From the NCBI GenBank assembly GCA_902786665.1, contig CADADN010000047.1:1-62771 (forward strand): a stretch of DNA of 62,771 nucleotides, given 5' to 3'. The position numbers and the translations under genes were made by a program. The DNA comes from an uncultured Prevotellaceae bacterium (lineage in GTDB: Bacteria; Bacteroidota; Bacteroidia; Bacteroidales; Bacteroidaceae). Positions 28,147-35,897 of the stretch are shown in pieces (the stretch's first letter is position 1; every line of letters begins with the position of its first letter). Below the pieces are notes generated by a model, which made no database searches, was not told the DNA's origin, and saw only the letters and a program-made list of their open reading frames with translations.

Positions 28147-28175
28147 CAAAGGTAAATAAAAATGATGTAAACAAA
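28147..28175 (-). promoter_or_regulatory. Promoter of the LamG-type gene
   Basis: On the minus strand TTTG (28175-28172) and TACCTTTG (28154-28147) are 17 bp apart and lie 46 bp before ATG 28101. Confidence 0.5.
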
Positions 28176-28403
28176 GGTTATCTTATGACATTTTATGAAA
28201 TTTTAACAACAAAAGGATATCAACTAACTGTTCAGCGAATAATAATATAATGTATAATTGCCTCATAATTGTTCAATAATTTTTTCTCATAAACATGCTA
28301 AACATGAAAAATTTTAAGGACTGCACTCAGTTTATAAAAATTTATGACCTGCGGTTAAATTTGATGAACAACCTATGAAAATTTGATGAACAACCTACGC
28401 CCA

Positions 28404-28690
28404 AAAGACCGTGTCCACACCCCGGGATACTCACTCGGAGTGCAACATCCACGCCCCTCAAAGGGAGGGGATATGCGCACACACCTTTTGGTCACGGGAT
28501 GCTCACTCGGAGTGCAACATCCCCGCCCCTGTAGGGTCAGGTCTTGTGCCTGACCGCAAGGGGTCAGGGGTGGGGTCTGTAACTTCAACGACCCCTCCCC
28601 TAAAGGGGAGGGGATATGCGCACACACCTTTTGCTCGGGGATATGCGCACACACCTTTTGCTCGGGGATATGCGCACACACCTTTTGGTC
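28404..28690. repeat. Composite G/C-rich repeat cluster with three 27-bp units
   Basis: Two ~68-bp units (CACTCGGAGTGCAACATCC... to GGGATATGCGCACACACC) begin near 28432 and 28503. The palindrome CCCCTCCCCT/AGGGGAGGGG follows near 28593-28612. At 28610-28690 a 27-bp unit GGGGATATGCGCACACACCT-TTTGCTC is repeated three times, the last with one change. The same building blocks recur at 61.5-62.7 kb. The DNA from 28176 to 28403 is A/T-rich with nothing recognised. Confidence 0.8.
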
Positions 28691-28701
28691 TTTTAAAACA
28701 A

Positions 28702-28731
28702 GTATGGATAATCAAATGATGATTCCATCAA
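28702..28731. repeat. 30-bp repeat, inverted copy at 2-31
   Basis: Exact reverse complement of window positions 2-31. It sits directly after the 27-bp repeat array. Confidence 0.75.
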
Positions 28732-28790
28732 GACACCTCCATTTGTGAGGATTTTTTACTTCATACTTGATTTTTTATATCTTGGTTTGA

Positions 28791-29006
28791 TGTTGAACGA
28801 ACCCCGAAGGGGTGGCTAGAGTACAGGCAGGTGGTGGAGTGCGAAGCACGGAACCCCTGCTAAAAGTATGGTGTGAACAACAACCCCGAAGGGGTGGCAG
28901 AATGGCAACTTCATACACTTCATATCGTTGCTCTGCCACCCCTTCGGGGTTGTTGATTTCATATCATCGTCAAGCAGGGGTTACGCTTCGCTCCACCACC
29001 TGCCTG
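28791..29006. repeat. Nested long inverted repeat
   Basis: Outer arms CAGGCAGGTGGTGGAG (from 28824) and CTCCACCACCTGCCTG (to 29006) enclose inner arms ACAACCCCGAAGGGGTGGCAG (about 28879) and CTGCCACCCCTTCGGGGTTGT (about 28929). The core CCCCGAAGGGG is itself palindromic and also appears at about 28802. The whole could fold into a ~180-nt cruciform. No ORF is supported. Such elements are common non-coding repeats in this group of bacteria, but no family name can be given. Confidence 0.7.
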
Positions 29007-29053
29007 GGATGATATTCGGCCCGCCATAGATGAAACGGGGCTCGGAGGAAAGG

Positions 29054-29262
29054 AGAGTGTGTCAAAAGTGAATGAGTGCGCTTCGCTCGTCAACCATTGA
29101 TTCTCACCGTAGGTGACTGAAGAAGGGAGTGCGCTTCGCGCAGAAATCTCACAAATCGTTACAAATCAAGCAAATAATAAATAGAAAAACGATTTGAATG
29201 ATTTGCATAGATTTGAATGATTTCTCGCCGTAGGCGACTAAAAATCCAATTTGACACACCCT
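29054..29262. mobile_element. MITE-like element with 13-bp terminal inverted repeats
   Basis: AGAGTGTGTCAAA at 29054-29066 and TTTGACACACCCT at 29250-29262 are inverted repeats with one mismatch, 209 bp end to end. The inside has direct repeats (GAGTGCGCTTCGC; CACCGTAGGTGACT / CGCCGTAGGCGACT) and no transposase. No clear target duplication was found. The ends resemble those of the element at 42507-42694 (GGGTGTCCAATTTG). Confidence 0.45.
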
Positions 29263-29323
29263 CATATTCCCTTGTAGTTCCTTGACAAAAATCTATCCGA
29301 TAGCAACGCCCTAGGTGGCACAC

Positions 29324-30400
29324 TTAGAAATCAAATTCTTCGATATGATGGAACCTAAGATATGACTTTGTTATTCTCCCGTCAATCCATTCCACTCCAT
29401 AATCCTCATATCTTTTCTTGCAAGAATGAGGCACATGAAGTGTCACCTCTCCAATATTATCCAGCCCATTAAACATATCAAAACAAACATCCTCTGGATT
29501 TTCGGCATACAAATAAATGTGTTTGAGGTTGGGCAAGTCTTTTAGGCCGAGATTGCTTCCAAGATAATCAGCATCTTCCAATGAAAACATATAGATATCC
29601 CTTTGTTTGAAAATAATGGTTTCAAGTGCTTGGCATTTCTCAAATGGGTTTTCTTCAAAAGACTTCACGCTTCGGGGAATTGTAACTCTTTTCAGATGTT
29701 GACTTTTGTAAAACGCATACTTGCATATGTGTGACACACCCTCTGGTATGAAGAATTCGCTCCTCCCATCTCCTGCCGGATAACGATAAAGTTCTATCTC
29801 TCCTGTACAATCTATATGATATAATACGCCATCATATGTAAAAAAACCACGTTCTTCTAAATCATCCACATCATTTGGCCATCCTTCATTGTCAGATACA
29901 AACCGCTTTCCGCTTCCCATAAAACTATAACTTGGAAAGAATTCTGAACGCCAACCATGAGATGTATCTAAACAGAGATGACTTGCCACAAAAATCTCCT
30001 CAATATTAGGACAGGAAATCAACACTTCTTTTTTCAACCCTTCGAGTGTCTTTGGGACGACCACTTTTCTCAAATTGGGACATCCAATAAACATCTGTGC
30101 ATCAATGGAATGAACATGAGGAAAAATCACTTCTTCTATTCTGCCATTCTTATAAAAAGGTATGTGGTTTCCCGAACACTCTCCATCATCCAACAAGTAT
30201 AATTTGGAAATGTCCATATCTGTCACCCCCCCCATGTCAAGAATTCTCAATCTGCCATACTTTGACATTTTCGACAAGAGCAACATATCATTACCATCTA
30301 TAAAGCCATTCAGATGGATTTCACTAATCTCGAGAAGTTCTTCATCATTCAACTGCATTCGCAGAGGCAAATCCTTTGTACAAGTAAAAGCTTTTTCCAT
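29324..30400 (-). CDS. Divergent BspA-like leucine-rich repeat protein
   Basis: About 358 residues. Scattered BspA-type units are visible (IEEVIFPHVHSIDAQMFIGC, EFFIPEGVSHICKYAFYKSQ, VTIPRSVKSFEENPFEKC) with irregular sequence between them, and a capping end (VTLHVPHSCKKRYEDYGVEW). No signal peptide is present. The frame can be opened by a TTG at 30412, but the ATG at 30400 (MEKAFTCTKDLPL) is more likely. The gene is A/T-richer than its neighbours, which may mean recent transfer. Function unknown; LRR proteins of this group bind proteins. Confidence 0.7.
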   Translation of the reverse strand: MEKAFTCTKDLPLRMQLNDEELLEISEIHLNGFIDGNDMLLLSKMSKYGRLRILDMGGVTDMDISKLYLLDDGECSGNHIPFYKNGRIEEVIFPHVHSIDAQMFIGCPNLRKVVVPKTLEGLKKEVLISCPNIEEIFVASHLCLDTSHGWRSEFFPSYSFMGSGKRFVSDNEGWPNDVDDLEERGFFTYDGVLYHIDCTGEIELYRYPAGDGRSEFFIPEGVSHICKYAFYKSQHLKRVTIPRSVKSFEENPFEKCQALETIIFKQRDIYMFSLEDADYLGSNLGLKDLPNLKHIYLYAENPEDVCFDMFNGLDNIGEVTLHVPHSCKKRYEDYGVEWIDGRITKSYLRFHHIEEFDF

Positions 30401-30530
30401 TTCTTTTTTCAATTAATTACCAACTATTATTTTTCACAATAAGATTAAGTCTCATTAAATAATGCCTATTTTCTTTAAAATGTAATCAATTATTTTTGAT
30501 TAATTCGTGATAATTCGTGTTAAAAACAAT

Positions 30531-30652
30531 ACTCTCACTCGGAAAAGCAAAAAAATTTTGCTTTTCACTCGTTTATTCGTAACTTTGGATAAGTTACTCT
30601 CACTCGGAAAAGCAAAAAAATTTTGCTTTTCACTCGTTTATTCGTAACTTTG
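30531..30652 (+). promoter_or_regulatory. Tandemly duplicated promoter of the GH31 gene
   Basis: A 57-bp block (30531-30587) is repeated exactly at 30596-30652. Each copy holds an AGCAAAAAAATTTTGCT palindrome whose TTTTG serves as -33, then 19 bp, then TAACTTTG as -7 (30580-30587 and 30645-30652). The second start site would lie about 50 bp before ATG 30709. Two full promoters in tandem are therefore present. Confidence 0.7.
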
Positions 30653-30708
30653 CAAGCAAGCAGCGTGATTGTTGACAAATCGAATACAAATCATCAAAAT
30701 AAGCAACC

Positions 30709-33123
30709 ATGAGAAAGAGAATCAGTTTGATGGCGACTTTGCTATGCCTCTTTGCGGCAGCGATGTCGGGAGAGCCTGTCGTCTTTGAGACAAGTGGTAC
30801 GAAGGTCAGCGTGGAGTTTTACGCACCAAGCATCGTCAGAGTGTTGAAAGCACCCTTGGGTCATCAGTACCAAAAACAGAGTCTGGTGGTGATAGCCCAA
30901 CCTCAGCAGGTCAACGTCACCAAGAAGGGAAACACCTTGCAAAGCAGTGAGTTGACAGTGAAAGTGGACCCGAAGACTGGAGCAGTGACCTTCATCGGTG
31001 GTGGAAAGACATTGTTGCGTGAACAGGCCTGCTCCTTTGAACCACGCGAGACGGGTCCCGATGCGGGGAGCTACCGCGTCACCCAACGTTTCACCCTCGA
31101 CCCTAACGAGGCCATCTACGGCTTGGGCACCATCCAGAACGGCAAGATGAACCGTCGCGGCGAACACAAGTTGATGGAACAGTCGAACCTCGAGGACTTC
31201 CAAAACGTGCTGCAGAGCATCAAGGGTTGGGGACTCTACTGGGACAACTACTCGCGCACACAGTTCGACGACGATGCCAAGGGAATGTCGTTCTCCTCGG
31301 AGGTAGGCGAATGCGTGGACTACTATTTCATGTACGGCCGTTCCGCCGACGGTGTCATCGCACAGATGCGCCAACTTTCGGGCGACGTACCCATGTTCCC
31401 TCTATGGACCTATGGTTTCTGGCAGTGCAAGGAGCGTTACAAGAGCGCCCGCGAACTGCTTTCCGTGGTAGACAAGTATCGTGAGTTGCAGGTGCCTCTC
31501 GACGGCATCATCCAGGACTGGCAATACTGGGGTTCCAACTACCTGTGGAACGCCATGGACTTCCTCACCGAGGAGTATGCCAACGGTCAGCAGATGATTG
31601 ACGACGTGCACAAGAAAAACGCCCATTTCATGATCAGCATCTGGGCCAGCTTCGGGCCAAAGACCAAGGCATACAGGCAGTTGGACGAGAAAGGCCTGAT
31701 GTATGACTTCGCAACGTGGCCGCAGAGTGGCCTCACCTTCTGGCCGCCGAGGATGGATTATCCGTCGGGCGTACGAGTCTACAACGCTTTCATGCCCGAA
31801 GCACGCGACATCTACTGGAAGAACCTGAAGAACCTCTTCGACAAGGGTGTTGACGGATGGTGGATGGACTCCACCGACCCCGACTTCTTCGACCCCAAGG
31901 ACACGGACTACGACCAGAAGGCTGGCGGCACTGCGACCTGGCGCCGCCTGCGCAACGCCTTCCCCTTGGAGACCGTGCGTGGCGTCTATCAGGCCCAACG
32001 CAAGGAGTCGGAAAAGAAACGCGTGTTTATCATGACACGCTCCACCTTTGCCGGTCAGCAACACTACGGTTCGAACATGTGGAGCGGCGACGTGGCCTCC
32101 TCATGGGACATGCTGCGCAAGCAAGTGCCCGCCGGACTGAGTTACACACTGACAGGCAACCCGAATTTCAACACCGACATCGGCGGCTTCTTCTGCGGCT
32201 CATACAACACCCGTGGTGGTGGCTCGGCACCTCGAAACCCACAATATCAGGAACTTTACGTGCGCTGGATGCAATATGCCCTCTTCTGCCCCATTTTCCG
32301 CAGCCATGGCGCCGATGCACCACGTGAGATATGGCAGTTTGGACAAAAGGGCGAACCTGTATATGACGCGATAGAGAAAGCCATCCGCCTGCGCTACCGC
32401 TTCATACCTTATTTATATAGTACTGCCTGGCAGGTGACGTCTGCCAACGCAAGCTATATGCGCCCGTTGTTCAGCGACTTCACCAGCGACAAGAAGGTGT
32501 GGGACACCACCGACGAGTTCCTCTTCGGCACCAGCATCCTGGCAGCCCCCATCCTCAACCCGCAGTACACCGAGGAAAAGGTCATCCGTGAGGATGCCAT
32601 GACAGGATGGGACCGCAAGGAGGTGAAGGACGGGCAGACGGTGTCGGGCGTCGACTGGAATGCCAAGAAGGAGGTCACGAGATATCTGCCCAAAGGTGCC
32701 GACTGGTATGACTTCTGGACGGGCAAAAGCACCAAGGGCGGACAGTCCGTGACGGTGACCACCCAATTGGACCGCGTGCCGATGTTCGTTCGTGCCGGCA
32801 GCATCATCCCCTTGGCTCCAGAAATGGAGTATGTGGGTCAGAAAGCGTGGGACAACCTTGAAATACGTGTCTATCCCGGTGCCGACGCCTCTTTCACCCT
32901 CTATGAGGACGAGGGCGACAACTACAACTACGAACGCGGACAATACGCTGAAATCACCTTCAAATGGAACGACCGCACCCGCCAACTCACCATTGCGCCA
33001 CGCAAAGGAAGTTACACCGGGATGTTGCAAAACCGCCGCTTCACCATCGTCCTGCCGGGACAAGAGGCTTCTGCCGGAAAGGTGGTGGAGTATAATGGAC
33101 AAGAAGTGGTGGTGAAGATTTGA
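30709..33123 (+). CDS. Secreted GH31 alpha-glycosidase (alpha-xylosidase/glucosidase)
   Basis: The 804-residue protein has a signal peptide (MRKRISLMATLLCLFAAAMSG). The N-terminal beta-sandwich (~25-215) is followed by the GH31 barrel: DGIIQDWQYWG near 265, VDGWWMDSTDPDFF with nucleophile Asp387, and VASSWDMLRKQVPAGL. A C-terminal DUF5110-type sandwich includes VRAGSIIPLAP and YPGADASFTLYEDEGDNYNYE. The WWMDSTDPD form is frequent in alpha-xylosidases, so xyloglucan side chains are a plausible substrate; alpha-glucosidase is the alternative. No partner genes adjoin, but GH3, esterase and GH105-like genes lie in the window. Confidence 0.9.
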   Translation: MRKRISLMATLLCLFAAAMSGEPVVFETSGTKVSVEFYAPSIVRVLKAPLGHQYQKQSLVVIAQPQQVNVTKKGNTLQSSELTVKVDPKTGAVTFIGGGKTLLREQACSFEPRETGPDAGSYRVTQRFTLDPNEAIYGLGTIQNGKMNRRGEHKLMEQSNLEDFQNVLQSIKGWGLYWDNYSRTQFDDDAKGMSFSSEVGECVDYYFMYGRSADGVIAQMRQLSGDVPMFPLWTYGFWQCKERYKSARELLSVVDKYRELQVPLDGIIQDWQYWGSNYLWNAMDFLTEEYANGQQMIDDVHKKNAHFMISIWASFGPKTKAYRQLDEKGLMYDFATWPQSGLTFWPPRMDYPSGVRVYNAFMPEARDIYWKNLKNLFDKGVDGWWMDSTDPDFFDPKDTDYDQKAGGTATWRRLRNAFPLETVRGVYQAQRKESEKKRVFIMTRSTFAGQQHYGSNMWSGDVASSWDMLRKQVPAGLSYTLTGNPNFNTDIGGFFCGSYNTRGGGSAPRNPQYQELYVRWMQYALFCPIFRSHGADAPREIWQFGQKGEPVYDAIEKAIRLRYRFIPYLYSTAWQVTSANASYMRPLFSDFTSDKKVWDTTDEFLFGTSILAAPILNPQYTEEKVIREDAMTGWDRKEVKDGQTVSGVDWNAKKEVTRYLPKGADWYDFWTGKSTKGGQSVTVTTQLDRVPMFVRAGSIIPLAPEMEYVGQKAWDNLEIRVYPGADASFTLYEDEGDNYNYERGQYAEITFKWNDRTRQLTIAPRKGSYTGMLQNRRFTIVLPGQEASAGKVVEYNGQEVVVKI

Positions 33124-33131
33124 AGTTGACA

Positions 33132-33380
33132 ACACCGCCCTTTTGCACAGAGCATTCTTGGAGTTTTTGACTCACTGAACGTTCTTGGAGTGGTGACACT
33201 TCAAGACGGGGTTTGGATATGGGCGGACGGATATGCACGAAAAGACAACTTGTCAAAGACCCCACCCCTGCCCCTCCCCTCGAGGGGAGGGGATATGCAC
33301 ACCACCCTTTTGCACAGAGCATTCTTGCCGTTTTTGACTCATTGAACGTTCTTGGACTTGTGACACTTCAAGACGGGGTT
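33132..33380. repeat. Direct ~81-bp repeats around a G-rich palindrome
   Basis: The block beginning ACACCGCCCTTTTGCACAGA at 33132 recurs near 33300 with a few changes (period 168 bp), both containing CATTCTTGG and GTGACACTTCAAGACGGGG. Between them is one copy of the dispersed element ACCCCACCCCTGCCCCTCCC followed by its G-rich arm and GGATATGCACACC (33259-33302). From 33381 to 33511 a further repeat (about 33445-33480) matches, inverted, about 8014-8050. Confidence 0.7.
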
Positions 33381-33511
33381 TTAACTTGCGGCATTGTTTG
33401 CCCAAGGGTCAGCCGTGGGGCTGGTTTGCAGGCCTTGGGGCCTGCGCCCCACCGCCACCCCTTGTGCAAACAACGCCGAGTTGGGGTGGATGGGTCGGGA
33501 CAAGGATGCAC

Positions 33512-35323
33512 CTATCTGGAGACGGGGCGAACTGTGTGACCGCCGTAGCGGTAGTAATTGTACCAGTCCGCGTTGCTGGAATGGAAGCCGAGGTAGTAGG
33601 CGTTGTCCGAGAGCGACGGGTCCTGCGTGGAGGACCAGTAGCCGCCGTACGAGCCGGCGTAGTAGAGGCCGCCACCCCAACGGTTGCCCGCCGCAGGCAA
33701 GAAAATGCTTGCGCCGTTTTTCTTGCTGGTGAACTTGCCACCTTTGACGCCGTTCACCGTCGTCCATTCGTAGGTGCAATTTTCTCTCAATTCATCTTGC
33801 TGTTTACGTGACGGCATCACCCAAGAGCCGCCCCATTTCACGTGAGCCACGTCGTAATCATCCGTACCAGCGATGTCATCGCCGAGATTTTGATAATCTC
33901 CGTCCTTATAATAGGCATAGGTTGATTCAGCGTAGTCATCCTTCTCCTCCGTCTCGCCCCAGGCATAATAACCGCCAGCTTCTTCAGGTTTGTTGGCTCC
34001 CACATTGCAGCAAGCCCATTTCGTACCTGATGGCAAACCAAGGTCTATGGCATGAGGATGGTTGCCATCGGGACAGACATACTCATCCACCACCTTTTGC
34101 TCCACTGCACCAGATTCATTCTTATGATTCACATTCTTATGATTCATCGAACTTGCAATCCAATAAATACCTGCTCCTATGACAACCAATCCAAGGATTG
34201 CAAGTAGCATGTTTTTGATGCCTTTAGTTGGCGTGTCAACAGGCTGTGGGGGTTCTGGGATGGAAACAGATTCTTCATCGTCAGGATACACCTCCACTAT
34301 TTCATCTTCATCATCTTGAGGAACGACCTCAACATCCTCTGCATCGCCCTCTACGGGAATATCTTCTGCATTTACTGTCACCTCTTCATCCTCTACAGTT
34401 TCTTCATCTTCTTCTGGAGCCACATATCCCTCCCCTCCAATGGCAGCGATGAAATCCTTCACCGTCTGATATCGGTCATCCATTCTGGGTTCCATAGCCT
34501 TGACTATGCAGGCGGCAAGGTGGTCACTGACTTTGTGTTCTTGTAACTCGTCATTCGGAAAACCCCTGTTGAAGATGTAGGAAGCTTCCGGGACGCGCTT
34601 GCCGGTGAGCATCTTGAACATCGTGGCTCCCAGGGCATACACATCCATGGTCACAGGGAAGTCCTTGCCCTCCCTGTAACTGGCTTGTTCGATGGGAGCA
34701 TAGCCAGGCGTGCCGGCACCAACCGACGTACTTGACTCCGGGTTTCCTTCCTCGTCGTACTGTTTCGAGAGTCCGAAGTCGATGAGTACAGGCTCTCCGT
34801 TCTCACGCATCATGATGTTGTTGGGCTTGAGGTCTAAGTGGAGCATCCGTTTCCCATGCATGAATGACAGCGCTTCACCGATTTGTTTGGCTATCTTCAC
34901 CGTCTCACTCTCAGGGAGTGTACCCTTTCTTTGGATATAGTCGTCAAGGCTGCCGCCGCCGATGTATTCCATGGCATAATAGACGGTGTTGTTGGCCTTG
35001 AAGGACTCCAGCACCTTGATAATGTTGGGATGATGGAGCTTGCCCAAGTTCGTGGCCTCACGGATGAATTTCTTCTTGTAATCGTCGTAAATGCCACCCT
35101 TGCTGCCACAGGTCACCACCGTTCCCTCACGACCGTTGATGTCGCGCATGAAAAATTCCTTGATGGCCACCTTCACCTCTGTTTCAATGATGCCCAAAGG
35201 CCCTTCCATGGAGGCTTTTGAAGTAGCCAGGTAGGTGATGCCAAAGGTTCCCTGTCCCAACTTCTTGAGGATTTTGTATTTGTATTTCCCTTGGAGTATC
35301 GTGTTTTGTTGTAATGCGTCCAT
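33512..35323 (-). CDS. Transmembrane Ser/Thr protein kinase with FISUMP tail
   Basis: The 603-residue protein has a full kinase core: LGQGTFGITYLA (22-33), VAIK Lys55, helix C Glu89, HLDLKPNN (162-169), DFG (182-184), APIEQ. An acidic stretch (303-352) precedes a membrane segment (~372-391, MLLAILGLVVIGAGIYWIA). Residues ~420-603 form a FISUMP domain outside the membrane (HAIDLGLPSGTKWACCNVGA, YYAWGETEEKDDY, KWGGSWVMPSRKQQDEL, GGHTVRPVSR). FISUMP domains are otherwise found on secreted Bacteroidetes and Fibrobacter proteins; here it is probably the sensor. The kinase part is very close to that at 11865-13544, so the tails appear to have been exchanged. The catalytic loop is HLD. Confidence 0.92.
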   Translation of the reverse strand: MDALQQNTILQGKYKYKILKKLGQGTFGITYLATSKASMEGPLGIIETEVKVAIKEFFMRDINGREGTVVTCGSKGGIYDDYKKKFIREATNLGKLHHPNIIKVLESFKANNTVYYAMEYIGGGSLDDYIQRKGTLPESETVKIAKQIGEALSFMHGKRMLHLDLKPNNIMMRENGEPVLIDFGLSKQYDEEGNPESSTSVGAGTPGYAPIEQASYREGKDFPVTMDVYALGATMFKMLTGKRVPEASYIFNRGFPNDELQEHKVSDHLAACIVKAMEPRMDDRYQTVKDFIAAIGGEGYVAPEEDEETVEDEEVTVNAEDIPVEGDAEDVEVVPQDDEDEIVEVYPDDEESVSIPEPPQPVDTPTKGIKNMLLAILGLVVIGAGIYWIASSMNHKNVNHKNESGAVEQKVVDEYVCPDGNHPHAIDLGLPSGTKWACCNVGANKPEEAGGYYAWGETEEKDDYAESTYAYYKDGDYQNLGDDIAGTDDYDVAHVKWGGSWVMPSRKQQDELRENCTYEWTTVNGVKGGKFTSKKNGASIFLPAAGNRWGGGLYYAGSYGGYWSSTQDPSLSDNAYYLGFHSSNADWYNYYRYGGHTVRPVSR

Positions 35324-35364
35324 AAGGTATTGTGTTTTGTATGATTATTCTTTAGTCTCTTTCA

Positions 35365-35604
35365 CCCCACGCCTGCACCTCCCTTTGAGGAGGCAGCACC
35401 GACAAGATTATAACTCTCTGTAGTCAAAGCCCCCCCCTGCACCTTCCTTTGAGGGGGGACACCGACAAGATTACAACTCTCTGTAGTCAAAGACCCCACC
35501 CCTGCCCCTCCCTTTGAGGAGGGAGCACCGACAAGATTACAACTCTTTAGTCAATGACCCCACCCCTGCCCCTCCCCTCGAGGGGAGGGGATATGAGCAC
35601 CCCG
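35365..35604. repeat. Tandem G/C-rich repeats
   Basis: Three or four ~55-65-bp units run from about 35365, each with CTGCACCTCC/CTGCCCCTCC, TTTGAGG..., CACCGACAAGATTA.AACTCT and AGTCAA. The last ends in the dispersed palindrome CCCCTCCCCTCGAGGGGAGG and GGATATGAGCACC (to 35602). Confidence 0.75.
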
Positions 35605-35617
35605 GGTGCACTCACGA

Positions 35618-35864
35618 CCTCTTGGCGTGGCTTCTTGGCGTGGCCTCTTGGTATGACCTCTTGGCGTGGCCTCTTGGTATGACCTCTTGGCGTGGGCTCT
35701 TGGTATGACCTCTTGGCGTGGGCTCTTGGCGTGGCCTCTTGGTATGACCTCTTGGCGTGACCTCTTGGTATGACCTCTTGGCATGACCTCTTGGCGTGGC
35801 CTCTTGGTATGGCCTCTTGGTATGACCTCTTGGCGTGGCCTCTTGGTATGACCCCTTGGCGTGG
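35618..35864. repeat. 13-bp minisatellite, 19 copies
   Basis: Nineteen head-to-tail copies of a 13-mer alternate mainly between CCTCTTGGCGTGG and CCTCTTGGTATGA with occasional single-base variants. The array can be read as protein in several frames (HTKRPRQEV...) but has no start or context for a gene. It ends in the stem-loop 3' of the DUF5107 gene. One unit (GACCTCTTGGC) also occurs inside the element at 42507-42694. Confidence 0.9.
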
Positions 35865-35884
35865 CGACGCTGGGAAGCGTCGCC
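35863..35884 (-). terminator. Stem-loop after the DUF5107 gene
   Basis: GGCGACGCT / AGCGTCGCC form a perfect 9-bp stem with loop GGGA, 14 bp beyond the stop of the leftward gene at 35898. There is no T-run, so it may be a 3'-end stabiliser rather than a classical terminator. Confidence 0.45.
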
Positions 35885-35897
35885 CCCCTAACGAGCA

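Noticed and set aside
28610-28690. Three identical 27-bp units, considered as a CRISPR array
   Set aside because: The units are directly adjacent with no spacers and no cas genes are nearby.
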